Shown: positions 1-9,375, counted from the stretch's first letter. The stretch is 64,000 nucleotides of DNA from an uncultured Bacteroidota bacterium (GCA_903847205.1 CAINDA010000005.1:1-64000); one strand, 5' to 3'. The notes: generated by a model from the sequence alone, not told the origin. A program made the numbers and translations.

Positions 1-1
1 A

Positions 2-526
2 AGTTTCACCCAGTATATGCATACAATAGTACAGTATAAAAACCTTGTTAAACATGCTGTTGCGCAGCAGTCTTTGGGTGCCTTACCGGCAGTACCGGTA
101 TTAGGTACAGCACCTGAAGCAGTTGCAGAAGGTATATTTGACCGTGTTGGAAAATTAATAAAACGTATTAAAGCAAGCGCAAACTATAACGATAATATGG
201 GACAGCTGCTGGGTATTGTTGCCCCGGTTACTGTTATTGACACGGCGTTGCTTCAGCCGGTGTTAAAAGTAAAAATCGATGCAGGCCGTCCCCGCATTAA
301 AACGTTTAAAGGCAATGCAGAGGCACTTGATTTGTATGTGGATAGAAAAGATGGTGCAGGTTATGTGTTTCTATGCAGGCTTATCAAATTTAATTATATT
401 GATATTGCCAGCCTGCCTGCAAATACATTGTTTGCAGAATGGGATTACAAAGGTATGTATGTAATCGGCAATAATCCGGTAGGTTTGATGAGTGCAGTTG
501 TAAGCATTATTGTAAAGAAGCTGTAA
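2..526 (+). CDS. Hypothetical protein, 5' end outside window
   Basis: The reading frame is open to the left edge, so the ATG at 17 may be internal and the protein is probably partial. About 170 residues are visible. The C-terminal half (charged segment, then an aromatic stretch ending in VGLMSAVVSIIVKKL) resembles the end of short hypothetical proteins common in Bacteroidota, but I cannot assign a function. A strong terminator follows, so this is the last gene of its transcript. Confidence 0.6.
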   Translation, partial: SFTQYMHTIVQYKNLVKHAVAQQSLGALPAVPVLGTAPEAVAEGIFDRVGKLIKRIKASANYNDNMGQLLGIVAPVTVIDTALLQPVLKVKIDAGRPRIKTFKGNAEALDLYVDRKDGAGYVFLCRLIKFNYIDIASLPANTLFAEWDYKGMYVIGNNPVGLMSAVVSIIVKKL

Positions 527-548
527 GCAGAAAATGTATAATGATAAG

Positions 549-578
549 CCCTCCGGAGTGCAGCCCGGAGGGTTTTTT
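549..578 (+). terminator. Rho-independent terminator
   Basis: CCCTCCGG and CCCGGAGGG form a GC-rich stem around a 7-nt loop, followed by six T. It lies 23 bp after the stop of the first gene. Confidence 0.9.
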
Positions 579-728
579 ATTCATGCCGATTTTTTTTAGA
601 ATGAATTGCTGCTGTTGAATTATGCTGGATATAAATAAATGGAAAGCTGCTGCTGCTGATAATATAGAAATGGATTAAGATGCAAGATCAAACAACAATG
701 CCTGCAAAGTTTAGGCCTCTGCCAATGT

Positions 729-1481
729 TTATTTTTTTACAATCGCATTTTCTTCAGGGCTAACAGCGATAAATGAATTGTAGGGCTCGTAATAAAAATA
801 AACCAATTTCTCATTATTTGTAACCTCATAACTTTTTAAACTTTTGCCTTTAAATTTTTTTATGTACTCTTTAATACCTTCTAATTCACTGTTATCATTA
901 GGGTTTTTAAGCACCGCAATACTTTCCATTTTTTTCTGGAAAGCATCTTTCAAAGTTTGATTAGGGCTTATGGTATCAAACTGCCTGCTCTGATAGCCTA
1001 AATAAAACATTGAATAAGGCTTTAATTCCTTGTAAGAGCTTTCTGTTCCTAAAAACCAATTGGGCTTCATCTCGCTGTAAAAATGGCGGTAACTCCAAAA
1101 CAATTCTCCATGTTCATTATAAACTTCTTTTAAAACAAAACAGGTATCCCTGCGGATTGTAATAGTTGTTTTTATTTTCCTTTTTTTTCCATCGCCTTTC
1201 AAGTCGGCCTGAATTTCATTTTTCCATTTCAACGCTTTAGGTTTATCCGAAAAATCGTTAAGAAATTTTTGAAATTTTTTCAACCCGTTATTTAAATCCG
1301 CAGATTTTTTAACTGTGATGGATTTGTTTTGACCGGCGATGCTGAAAGAAACGGTAGTGTCGCTGTTTTTGCTGACGGCCGATGAATCAGACTTTACAGC
1401 TGCAGGCTCACCATTTTTTGATTTTGTATTACAGCCGATGAATATAATAATTAGTAATATAGCTGATACGAAGTGCTTCAT
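729..1481 (-). CDS. Hypothetical lipoprotein
   Basis: A 250-aa protein with a type II signal peptide: hydrophobic residues 5-15 and then the lipobox IFIGC, with acylated Cys at about residue 17. A Ser/Lys-rich linker follows, then a soluble domain with no motif I recognise. It should be anchored in the outer or inner membrane facing the periplasm. It is monocistronic, about 150 bp from the neighbouring SGNH gene. The function is unknown. Confidence 0.75.
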   Translation of the reverse strand: MKHFVSAILLIIIFIGCNTKSKNGEPAAVKSDSSAVSKNSDTTVSFSIAGQNKSITVKKSADLNNGLKKFQKFLNDFSDKPKALKWKNEIQADLKGDGKKRKIKTTITIRRDTCFVLKEVYNEHGELFWSYRHFYSEMKPNWFLGTESSYKELKPYSMFYLGYQSRQFDTISPNQTLKDAFQKKMESIAVLKNPNDNSELEGIKEYIKKFKGKSLKSYEVTNNEKLVYFYYEPYNSFIAVSPEENAIVKK

Positions 1482-1628
1482 TTTTTTATGGCTGTATGTT
1501 CAACGATTTAAAGAAAAACAATAGAATTTAAAAGCAAGTTTATTGCAATCAAAATCGAAATAAATGTACAAATAATTTGTTAACAGCAAAAAATAATCCT
1601 GCCTGAAAAATCCCAGGTAAACGCTGCA

Positions 1629-2945
1629 TTATTTCGAATTCACATATTTTTCGTAGCCATTCATCAATGCATTATAAAACAGATCGCCCTGTATTTGATA
1701 TCCTCTGCCGCTGAAGTGTACACGGTCTTTCGCTGAAAGTTTGGCGGCAAACCATTTTGCCATAGAGCCGTAACCGCCCATTATTTCATACAAATCCCAG
1801 TACGGTAAATTATGCTGCAGGCAGTAATTTATAATTGTTACTCTTGCCCGCTGCATATCAGGGTTTCTGACTCTTCCTTTGCGGGATTTCCGAAATGAAT
1901 CGGCTGGAGTTGTCAATAAAACAGCTGCATTTGGACATGCTTTTTTTATGCTCGTAATAAGTGAATCAATATGCCGGTAAAACAAAGCATCATCAAAACC
2001 GGCAGAGAATGCTTCGTTAGTGCCTAATGACACAATCACTAAATCAGCAGTCAGGTAAGATAACTGCTCCATAAAATATTTAGATTTTAAATAGTGCCTG
2101 TATTCAGCGCCATTAACCCCTATCATACTGTATAAAACTCCGGATGAATCGTTTTCGAGAAGCATACCGTAAATACGTGTAGTCTTTTGATTAGCACCCA
2201 CAGCTTTGTTTCTCAAAATAATCTGTGATATTGGTTTATCAAATTTAAGCTCAGAAATAAAAGAGCTCGATGCTGTATCCTTTGATTTAAAAACACCTTT
2301 CTCACAATTTACTTCATCGCAGATAGTTATGTCGTAATTTCGAAGCCCTTTTCCCTGGAACAAAGTAAACTTAGTAAAGCTGTAACCCAATCCCGGCTGG
2401 TCTTTTACTGCTAAATTAATTTCCGCCAGCGAATCGGATGTTTCAATAGTGAAACCGCTGATGCCGATGGGCAGTGGTTTTTCGTAAAACACATTTCGTT
2501 TTGAATCCCATACAGTATTGGTGCTGGTTTTATATGAAGGCGGTTCATTACTTTTTGCAACATGATAAGGGAAAATCAAACCTCTGCCTGCGTTGCCGAA
2601 TTTTAACTGCAATTCCTGGCGCACAGCACCAGACAAAAGATCAGCCTGAAGATGCGAATCGCCGATGTGAACAATATCTACGCGCCCTTTTTTTGTTTCC
2701 TTCAACCTGTATAATTTTTTGTAAAAAGAATGCAGAGAAGCGCTGTCATTTTCAATTTTATTCAGCTCTTCTTTAATAAAAGGATAGTGCTTGTATGAAT
2801 TGGAATCAATGGTCTGTGAAAAACATTCACCTGATATGTGCACAAAAATGAGTAATGCATACGTAAATAAAAAAAGAAAAGAGCCTTTCCTTAGGCTCTT
2901 TGGCAGGAAACAGGAATTGTATATGTTATCTTTATCTTGTATCAT
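1629..2945 (-). CDS. SGNH/GDSL-family hydrolase (secreted)
   Basis: A 438-aa protein with an N-terminal hydrophobic segment (residues about 22-37) that should export or anchor it. SGNH blocks are visible: block I HIGDSH with the catalytic Ser, a later LGTNEA block (block III-like Asn), and near the C-terminus D-x-V-H-F carrying the catalytic His. The family deacylates ester-linked groups, often O-acetyl groups on peptidoglycan or polysaccharide. The substrate cannot be read here. The next gene upstream (3025-4464) is a paralogue 79 bp away in the same direction, so the pair is probably one transcript. Confidence 0.8.
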   Translation of the reverse strand: MIQDKDNIYNSCFLPKSLRKGSFLFLFTYALLIFVHISGECFSQTIDSNSYKHYPFIKEELNKIENDSASLHSFYKKLYRLKETKKGRVDIVHIGDSHLQADLLSGAVRQELQLKFGNAGRGLIFPYHVAKSNEPPSYKTSTNTVWDSKRNVFYEKPLPIGISGFTIETSDSLAEINLAVKDQPGLGYSFTKFTLFQGKGLRNYDITICDEVNCEKGVFKSKDTASSSFISELKFDKPISQIILRNKAVGANQKTTRIYGMLLENDSSGVLYSMIGVNGAEYRHYLKSKYFMEQLSYLTADLVIVSLGTNEAFSAGFDDALFYRHIDSLITSIKKACPNAAVLLTTPADSFRKSRKGRVRNPDMQRARVTIINYCLQHNLPYWDLYEIMGGYGSMAKWFAAKLSAKDRVHFSGRGYQIQGDLFYNALMNGYEKYVNSK

Positions 2946-3024
2946 TTTAATTTTTTATTATACCTTCTCTGCTCTTTTGGCCCGCTGTAAATTTCATCAC
3001 CGCTCTGGCCAGGCCGATTTTGTA

Positions 3025-4464
3025 TTAAGGTGTAAGGCTTGCTTTTACAGGCTCAGGCAAAGGCTTACCTTCATTTTTTTTATTATAACTGCTGTATTCA
3101 TTCATTAATTTATTGAAAAGTAATTTGCCGACTTTGTGCGCTCCCTTAAAATTAAAATGGGTATAATCATTATTGGCAAGACTTGTATCGCCTTCAACCC
3201 ACTTAACCATCGATCCGTTTCCGCCCATGGCATCGTATAAACTCCAGAAAGCTGTTTTATTATTTTTTGCCATCCGCTTTTGTGTTTCCACTAAAATAGG
3301 CACGCTTGGATCTGTTTCATAAACTCCGGCTTTGCGGTAACTTTTATCTCCCACGCTGATGAGCAGAATGCTTGCGTTCGGAAAACTTGCCTGCATGTGC
3401 TTAATTACAGTATTCATTCCCCGCTCATACCATGAAAAGTCTGTAACCTTTGGATTTACAGCATTCAAACCGTATCCAAGAATAATTAAATCATAGCCCA
3501 TGTAAGTATCCGTACCTGAATAAACACTCTGAAGCACCTTAGTAATAGGCATTCCGGAGTTTCCTCGAAAAGAAAAATTATCAACAAATACACCGCTGTC
3601 GCTTTCCATACTGAAGCCGAAAATATCAATCGGTGACTTACATTGAAATGAAGCTTTGATACTTTGGCTGGCATTTGGAGAATTGATCTCCAGCTCATTT
3701 ACAGTTTTTTCTCCCTTCAGATTATAACGGGAACCGTTGATTAACACAGAATTTTCACCTTTACTTTTCCCGTACAGCAGCTTTGCTTCATAAAATTTAT
3801 TAATATGGTTTCTATTAACTGTGACATATTTTACCCAGCTTTCATTATTTGTTGCTGCAGTATCTTGCGGATTAATTGTATTAGGTACAAACCCGTATCC
3901 GGATATTCCTAATAAATGATCAGCTGGAAGTTTTTCAAGCAGATTGTATGTTTTCCAGCCGTTGTAAGTATGAATAACGCTTGCTCTGAAGCCGGCCACA
4001 ATTGAGGTAATCGGAACAAAGCCTACTCCGTAACCGCCGAAAGCATCCTGCATACAGTTTCTAAGATCCTGTGTAATTAAATCGCCTTCAATCATTGAAT
4101 CGCCGAAATAGGCAATCCGCGTTTTATGCTTTTGTTTTTTTGTAGCATTTAAAGACTGGAAAAAATAAGACAGAGCAGTGGAGGAGTCTGTTTTAAAATC
4201 GGAAATTTCAGGTGAGTTTTTTACTTCTGATGCGGACGCAATTTTGATACTGTCGGCAGTGCAGGCCGAATCATTAACAGAGGATTCAGTTAATGGAAGC
4301 GTTTTTATTTCATCTGCGGTTAATATATCAGACAGCGGCTGCACCTTTTTTGTTTCGAACCCAAAAATAGTTACCTGCGTATTTATCTGTGACAAAGCAA
4401 GCAGCACAAGGGTAATTACAAGTACCATTGTAAAAGGTTGTGAATGCCTGTTTTTTTCTTTCAT
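3025..4464 (-). CDS. SGNH/GDSL-family hydrolase (secreted, paralogue)
   Basis: A 479-aa protein with an N-terminal hydrophobic segment (residues about 12-30). Block I reads YFGDSM, and a C-terminal DYTHFNFKG carries the catalytic Asp and His. The conserved order GDS ... LILGYGLNA ... MGGNGSMVKW ... THF matches the adjacent gene at 1629-2945, which shows a tandem duplication. In the family such proteins act as O-acyl esterases or transferases in the periplasm. It starts a two-gene transcript. Confidence 0.8.
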   Translation of the reverse strand: MKEKNRHSQPFTMVLVITLVLLALSQINTQVTIFGFETKKVQPLSDILTADEIKTLPLTESSVNDSACTADSIKIASASEVKNSPEISDFKTDSSTALSYFFQSLNATKKQKHKTRIAYFGDSMIEGDLITQDLRNCMQDAFGGYGVGFVPITSIVAGFRASVIHTYNGWKTYNLLEKLPADHLLGISGYGFVPNTINPQDTAATNNESWVKYVTVNRNHINKFYEAKLLYGKSKGENSVLINGSRYNLKGEKTVNELEINSPNASQSIKASFQCKSPIDIFGFSMESDSGVFVDNFSFRGNSGMPITKVLQSVYSGTDTYMGYDLIILGYGLNAVNPKVTDFSWYERGMNTVIKHMQASFPNASILLISVGDKSYRKAGVYETDPSVPILVETQKRMAKNNKTAFWSLYDAMGGNGSMVKWVEGDTSLANNDYTHFNFKGAHKVGKLLFNKLMNEYSSYNKKNEGKPLPEPVKASLTP

Positions 4465-4630
4465 TGAAACTTAAACGAATTAAGGCTAAAGATACTAATT
4501 GAATACGAGAAGTATAGATTTTGGAAAATATTAAATGCGCCGGATTGATTTGCAAGCCTTGTTTTAAACGGCGCTTAAAAATTTTGTCCCAAAAAAGTAT
4601 TAGTTTTATACTGTGTAAAATTATATTTCC

Positions 4631-5065
4631 ATGAAATCAAGTAAACTTTTTTTTATAGGTGTCAGCTCTATTTTATTGTTTTCTGCCTGCCTCATATTTT
4701 CTTCCTGCCAAGGCAATGCTGATAAAACCGAGCCTGCTTCGATGCATTCAAAAACTGTGCTGGATAAACCTGCAGCACCTCCGCCATCAACTACACCCCG
4801 CCTTTCTTCAGAAAATTTAGAAGTGAAAACATTTGAAGTAAAAAACGCCGAAAGAAAATCCACGGGCTGGGGCTATGATATTTATTCGGGAAACAACAAA
4901 GTTATTCACCAGCCGATAATCCCTGCAATCCCCGGCAACAGACCTTTTAAAACAGAAGGCGATGCAATGAAAACCGGATTGCTTGCTCTCGGCAAAATGA
5001 AAATAGAAGGCTCTCTACCTACTCTATCTGTTAAAGAACTGGATAGTTTAGGTGTGACAAAATAA
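4631..5065 (+). CDS. DUF4907-like lipoprotein
   Basis: A 144-aa protein. A signal peptide ends in a lipobox-like FSSC (Cys about 26). A Pro/Ser-rich linker follows, then a compact domain with GWGYDIYSGNNKVIHQP and AIPGNRPFKTEGDA, which I recognise as the DUF4907 type. The function of that family is unknown. It is divergent from the SGNH pair, so the 165-bp gap (4465-4630) should carry promoters for both directions. Confidence 0.7.
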   Translation: MKSSKLFFIGVSSILLFSACLIFSSCQGNADKTEPASMHSKTVLDKPAAPPPSTTPRLSSENLEVKTFEVKNAERKSTGWGYDIYSGNNKVIHQPIIPAIPGNRPFKTEGDAMKTGLLALGKMKIEGSLPTLSVKELDSLGVTK

Positions 5066-5169
5066 AAAAGTTTCTGCTTTTTCAAAGCAGGCATGCGTCT
5101 TTTCAAAATTATCTTTTTTAAAATCGCACTCGTTATCCTTTATTGAAAGCATATTAATACATTTGACGT

Positions 5170-6171
5170 ATGCAATTTTTTTCTGCCGTATATTCTTCAC
5201 TATCCTCAAAAGCGTTACTACAGCTGGTTAAATCTTGCTATACTATTGAAGATGCTGCTGCCATTTCCTTTCTGAAACGCGGGTTTAACGATACTTATTT
5301 AATTACATCGGGACAAAAAAAAATTCAGGATAAAAACAACGGCATCAAATTTATTCTGCGTGTTTACAAATACAATTGGCGGAGTTTAGAAAGCATAATA
5401 GCAGAGCTTAAGTTATTAAATTATTTAAATGAAAATAAAATTTCTGTTTCGTTTCCAATAAAAGACAATCAGGAAAAATATATTCAAACTATTGATGCGC
5501 CTGAAGGCCCGCGGTATGCTGTTTTATTTTCTTTTGCAGAAGGTGAGCCTGTAAGAAAACTTACGCCGGAGCAATCATTTTTACTGGGAGCTGAAACAGG
5601 GCTGATTCACTCACTTACACGTGACAAATCATTTGGAGAAACTGCACACAACTACGATATTGAGACGCAGTTTAATATTACATTAAGTGTTCTAAAGCCA
5701 ATACTCACAAATCATCCCGAGCAGTATAATTATCTGCTGCAACTCAAAGATAATTTTATCAAAAAATTTAAAACTATTGATAAAAGTGAATTAAAAATGG
5801 GTGTCTGCCATGGAGATCTGCAGGCAGAAAATTTTCACCTCAGCTTAGAAAATAAATTTACTTTTTTTGATTTCGATTTTTTCGGAACCGGCTGTCTGGT
5901 TTACGATATAGGAGTTTTTATGTGGTACGACCATAAAAATAAAACAGAGGAAATACTCCAAGCCTTTTTAAAAGGATATCAGCTGCATGAAAAATTATCT
6001 GAAACAGAAATAAAATTAATCCCTTATTTCAGCACCCTGCGTGCCTTATTTCAAATGACTTTGTATTGCAAAATAAATGATGGTGCCCAGCTGCCATTAT
6101 GGCCGGCACAGCAGGCTGCAGACTTTATAAAAAAAGTAAATAAATGGGAACTGCAGCATAAACTATTTTAA
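5170..6171 (+). CDS. APH-family phosphotransferase
   Basis: A 333-aa protein with the protein-kinase-like fold of aminoglycoside/choline/homoserine phosphotransferases. The catalytic loop reads MGVCHGDLQAENFH (His-Gly-Asp with downstream Asn) and the metal-binding motif is FFDFDFFGTG. These motifs transfer ATP gamma-phosphate to a hydroxyl of a small molecule. The substrate is not readable; the family includes homoserine kinase type II and SrkA/YihE. It lies tail-to-tail with aroK (3 bp between stops). Confidence 0.8.
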   Translation: MQFFSAVYSSLSSKALLQLVKSCYTIEDAAAISFLKRGFNDTYLITSGQKKIQDKNNGIKFILRVYKYNWRSLESIIAELKLLNYLNENKISVSFPIKDNQEKYIQTIDAPEGPRYAVLFSFAEGEPVRKLTPEQSFLLGAETGLIHSLTRDKSFGETAHNYDIETQFNITLSVLKPILTNHPEQYNYLLQLKDNFIKKFKTIDKSELKMGVCHGDLQAENFHLSLENKFTFFDFDFFGTGCLVYDIGVFMWYDHKNKTEEILQAFLKGYQLHEKLSETEIKLIPYFSTLRALFQMTLYCKINDGAQLPLWPAQQAADFIKKVNKWELQHKLF

Positions 6172-6174
6172 ATC

Positions 6175-6690
6175 TTAGACACCCACCTGCTCCTGAACAA
6201 ACAAGGCAAGTTCATTCACATTTAAATCTTTCCCTTTTACGGTGTATTGCGCCAGATGGTAAATATCTTCTCGCTTTTCAAGTTGCCTGGTTACAAAAGT
6301 CCGCAATTCAACTTCTGTTTTATTTTCGATCAAAGGGCGTTTATCTTTTGCATTCATTAATCTATTTACAAGTGAGTCAACACTCATTTTCAGGTAAACG
6401 GTAACGCCGTTGTTATTCATCAGTTCCATATTGTTGTAATAGCAGGGAGTACCGCCTCCGCATGCAACAACAATGTTATCTTTTTCCATTATATTTTTTA
6501 AAGTATTGTGTTCCATCGCCCTAAACTCCTTTTCGCCCTTAGAAGCGAATATCTGCGGAATAGTCTGCTGGTATTCAGTTTCAATGAGTTTATCTAAATC
6601 AATAAAATCATACTTTAATTTTGCAGCAAGTTTTTCACCTACGGTAGATTTACCGCTGCCCATGTAGCCTGTTAAAAAGAATTTTGCCAT
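6175..6690 (-). CDS. aroK: Shikimate kinase
   Basis: A 171-aa protein of typical length for the family. The P-loop GYMGSGKSTVG lies at residues 8-18, DLDKLIE follows the shikimate-binding Asp, and GGGTPCY is the conserved glycine triplet that contacts shikimate. It phosphorylates shikimate at O3 in aromatic amino-acid synthesis, in the cytoplasm. The start overlaps the stop of the upstream gene (TAATG), which indicates translational coupling. Confidence 0.95.
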   Translation of the reverse strand: MAKFFLTGYMGSGKSTVGEKLAAKLKYDFIDLDKLIETEYQQTIPQIFASKGEKEFRAMEHNTLKNIMEKDNIVVACGGGTPCYYNNMELMNNNGVTVYLKMSVDSLVNRLMNAKDKRPLIENKTEVELRTFVTRQLEKREDIYHLAQYTVKGKDLNVNELALFVQEQVGV

Positions 6691-7148
6691 TAGTTTGGAA
6701 GTATTAGTATTGGTGAGTTATTAGTAAGTCTGCCATAATTTATGGAGATCAATTTATTTTTTTCGAAATAAAAATCAATATTTGCCTGATCAAAACTCAG
6801 TCTGTTTTCACCCCAGTCCTGGCGTTCCGTTTCATATAATGTGATGCCTTTGCTTTTAAATAATTCTATTATCTGTTTTTCTTTGAAATCAAAAATTTTT
6901 TGATTCCACAATACAGTATCGAAATTATCAATTTCAACGGAGTAAAATAATCGGCTGTTCTGTTCATCAAAAAACAGTGTAAAGCCCATTGTCCAATAAT
7001 GCCATACAGTTGTGGGAAATTCTTCGATGTCGTCAATCAATTGAGCTTCCTGAGTTTTGCCGAAAAATTTTTCTGCATCATTCATAGTAGCCCCGAACAA
7101 AAGGGGAGAGAGCCCTGCACCTGGTTTAATTTCCAAAGGAAAACACAT
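6690..7148 (-). CDS. Conserved hypothetical protein, coupled to aroK
   Basis: A 152-aa soluble protein without signal peptide. An N-terminal GAGLSPLLFGATMNDAEKFFG segment resembles the start of small proteins that begin with a 'G-x-x-x-FG-x-s-x-x-e' turn and helix, but I do not recognise a named family. It is cotranscribed with aroK through a TAATG overlap and may start the transcript, since the next upstream feature is tRNA-Lys on the other strand. Confidence 0.7.
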   Translation of the reverse strand: MCFPLEIKPGAGLSPLLFGATMNDAEKFFGKTQEAQLIDDIEEFPTTVWHYWTMGFTLFFDEQNSRLFYSVEIDNFDTVLWNQKIFDFKEKQIIELFKSKGITLYETERQDWGENRLSFDQANIDFYFEKNKLISINYGRLTNNSPILILPN

Positions 7149-7388
7149 TTGAGCAGAATATTAGTATACAATTATAATATTTTTTTACGACATATTAAAG
7201 TTCTGAAGGCAATAGTTCAGGCTTGGGCTAAAATCTAATTAAAAAAAACTCTCATTATAATCAACTGGAAATCAGCCGTGAATAATATATTTAGGATTAT
7301 TTTTAAAAAGGCTTTGGAAAAGCAAATATTGCATCTATATTTGCACTCCCAAAATAAGACATGGGACTATAATAACAAGTGTAGATTA

Positions 7389-7461
7389 GATTCCGTAGCT
7401 CAGCTGGTAGAGCATTACACTTTTAATGTAGGGGTCCTGGGTTCGAATCCCAGCGGGATCA
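7389..7461 (+). tRNA. tRNA-Lys (TTT)
   Basis: A 73-nt cloverleaf. The acceptor stem GATTCCG/CGGGATC has one G-T wobble, the D-arm is GCTC/GAGC, the anticodon stem TTACA/TGTAG holds the loop CTTTTAA (anticodon TTT), the T-arm is CTGGG TTCGAAT CCCAG, and the discriminator is A. CCA is not encoded. Its 3' end is the attachment site of the 27 kb island. The 24 bp from the T-arm onward are repeated at 34481, so the functional 3' half now comes from the element. Confidence 0.97.
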
Positions 7462-7462
7462 C
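7439..7462 (+). repeat. Attachment site, left copy (attL core)
   Basis: The 24-bp core from GGGTTCGAATCC to GGGATCAC is identical to 34481-34504. It is the 3' end of tRNA-Lys. Sequence diverges at once on both sides, as expected of a site-specific recombination core. Confidence 0.93.
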
Positions 7463-7503
7463 TTTCAAAGTGATTAATTAATTACAGTTAAACTGTTTAA
7501 CTT

Positions 7504-7529
7504 AAAAGGGCTGTTAATTCAGCCCTTTT
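7504..7529. terminator. Bidirectional terminator after tRNA-Lys
   Basis: AAAAGGGCTG and CAGCCCTTTT form a 10-bp stem with a TTAATT loop, T-rich on either strand. It separates tRNA-Lys from the integrase. A perfect 7+1+7 palindrome, GTTAAAC-T-GTTTAAC (7487-7501), lies just upstream within the attachment region. Confidence 0.8.
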
Positions 7530-7624
7530 CTGTTTCCTCTAAATCCGTCTGTTATCAAAGACTTTAATCAATCGGCTACACATTCGGCTGCACCAATACA
7601 ATTCGGCTGCCCATATCTTCGGGC

Positions 7625-8782
7625 ATGAAATATAAAATGAAAATACTATACTGGCTTCGTAAAAATAAGCTGAATGCAAGTAATGAAGCGGCCATTTATT
7701 GCCGGATAACTGTTAACGGCATACGTTCAAACGATTTCAGTACGAATGTCTTTACAAAACCTGAATCCTGGGACTGTAAAAAACAGCGTATCAAAGATGA
7801 TATGAAGCAAAGTACATTGCAAGCTATCCGGCAAAAACTTTCTGCTATCCATTTAGATTTAGAAATGAAAGACATTCCTGTTACTGCTGATTTGATAAAA
7901 AATATTTACACAAAAAAAGAAACCCTTATTTGTAAATATACAATGAATGAACTTTTTTCGGAATACATTGAAGCTCACAAAAAAAAACGCGCACCAGGTA
8001 CAATAAAAAATTACAATGTAAGATATAATTTACTTGTTGATTTTTTAGAGGCAGAAAGGAAAAGTAATATCACAGCGGAATTATTTAATGTCAATTATGC
8101 AAAACAATATTTCAACTGGCTGTGCAAAAAAGAATCTCACAATTACAGTGTCCGAGCTGTAGAGATATGCCGGTCCGTTTTGCAATATGCTTTTGAAAAT
8201 GATAAAATAAAACTAAACCCTTTGGCGGCTCTGAAGCTTAAAAAAAATGCACCCAAAAAAATTGTATGGCTGACGCCTGAAGAAATTAAATTAATGGAAG
8301 ATCAGATTTTCGCATCAGGATCATTACAAAAAACGGCAGACTTGTTTTTATTTCAATGTTATACTGGTTTAGATTACGGCGATTTAATGAGCGTTAAATT
8401 ATCTGACGTGCAAATGTTTCAAGGAGATAAATATATTATCAAGCACCGTTTAAAATCAGGCGAGGAATCAATAATACCATACACTGAAAAGATAGATAAG
8501 CTATGGAAAAAATATGAATATAAATTACCTCATTTCGAAAATCAAACTTACAATCGATTTTTAAAAGAGGTTGCATTAATTTTGGAAGTCAATAAGCTGC
8601 TGACTACCCATATAGGGCGAAAAACATTCACAATGAATAAGCTTAATCATGATGGATACAGTATGGAGGCAACGAGTAAAATGGCGGGACACAGCAGCGT
8701 AAAAACAACGGAAACGCACTATGCAAAAGTAAACCTCAGCTTAATTAAAATGGAAACAATAAGACTTAATGCTTTCAAATAA
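7625..8782 (+). CDS. Tyrosine recombinase / phage integrase
   Basis: A 385-aa protein. It has an N-terminal arm-binding domain (about 1-100), a SAM-like core-binding domain (about 105-200) and a catalytic domain (about 215-380). Catalytic residues visible are K277 (RLKSGE), H329-x-x-R332 (THIGRK), H356 (GHSS) and nucleophile Y366 (TETHY). The usual first Arg is replaced by Asp (D250 in CYTGLDYGDL), a departure also known from some Bacteroidota recombinases such as IntDOT. It sits 160 bp from attL, as expected for the enzyme that inserts the island. ATG 7625 is used, although a second ATG lies at 7637. Confidence 0.92.
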   Translation: MKYKMKILYWLRKNKLNASNEAAIYCRITVNGIRSNDFSTNVFTKPESWDCKKQRIKDDMKQSTLQAIRQKLSAIHLDLEMKDIPVTADLIKNIYTKKETLICKYTMNELFSEYIEAHKKKRAPGTIKNYNVRYNLLVDFLEAERKSNITAELFNVNYAKQYFNWLCKKESHNYSVRAVEICRSVLQYAFENDKIKLNPLAALKLKKNAPKKIVWLTPEEIKLMEDQIFASGSLQKTADLFLFQCYTGLDYGDLMSVKLSDVQMFQGDKYIIKHRLKSGEESIIPYTEKIDKLWKKYEYKLPHFENQTYNRFLKEVALILEVNKLLTTHIGRKTFTMNKLNHDGYSMEATSKMAGHSSVKTTETHYAKVNLSLIKMETIRLNAFK

Positions 8783-8816
8783 AAAGAGATCTCTTTTTTG
8801 TCCTGGACTGCAGAAA

Positions 8817-8847
8817 TAAAAAAGCCCCTGTTTACGGGGCTTTTCGT
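8817..8847. terminator. Bidirectional terminator between integrase and late phage operon
   Basis: AAAAGCCCC and GGGGCTTTT pair around a short loop, with A-tract and T-tract on opposite sides. It ends both the plus-strand integrase transcript and the minus-strand lysis operon that stops at 8887. Confidence 0.9.
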
Positions 8848-8886
8848 TCTTAAAAATAACAAACCTTACGGGGCTTTAAATTATTT

Positions 8887-9375
8887 TTAAATTTTTGCAG
8901 TCAATTTTAAGTACTTCCAGGCTATGAAAAAGATAATAGCAAGCAGAAAAATAAAAAACTGTACTATCAGAAATTTTAAATACCAATGCTCTATAAAAAC
9001 CTGTACAGGCGGAAGCACCTTTGTTGTGTGATCCTTCGTTATTGTCGTTTTCTTCAACACAGCTAATTCCTTATACAGTGAATCGCGTTCGGTTTCAAAA
9101 GTTAATCTGCCGTTCTTAATATCAACAACTGCCTTAATCCCGTCTAAGTTTTCTTCCTGATGATAGGATAGATCAGGGGACATTAAACCGGGGACAAACG
9201 CAGTATCATGCAAAACTATTTTAAACGGGATCGGCATTTTTAAAGTGTCCCAGCATTCAACTGTATTTGTTACAATCGAATCACTGGAAACAGCCGGGTA
9301 ATGGTCAGCACAATACCGCGCCGGGGAACAGCTCCACAGCGCGGTAATTGATAACACTATTAATATTTTTTTCAT
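8887..9375 (-). CDS. Probable single-protein spanin (u-spanin-like)
   Basis: A 162-aa protein with a lipoprotein signal at the N-terminus (lipobox ALWSC, Cys about 16) and a transmembrane helix at the C-terminus (about 132-155, FFIFLLAIIFFIAW). Between them is a periplasmic stretch with a helical segment (about 85-115). A protein tied to the outer membrane by lipid and to the inner membrane by a C-terminal helix is the defining layout of u-spanins, which fuse the two membranes in the last lysis step. It is the last gene of the late operon and overlaps the holin-like gene by TAATG. No sequence homology to a named spanin was tested. Confidence 0.7.
   Translation of the reverse strand: MKKILIVLSITALWSCSPARYCADHYPAVSSDSIVTNTVECWDTLKMPIPFKIVLHDTAFVPGLMSPDLSYHQEENLDGIKAVVDIKNGRLTFETERDSLYKELAVLKKTTITKDHTTKVLPPVQVFIEHWYLKFLIVQFFIFLLAIIFFIAWKYLKLTAKI

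Noticed and set aside
7278-7481. 67-aa ORF across tRNA-Lys
   Set aside because: It translates the tRNA itself and the attachment core, and has no protein features.
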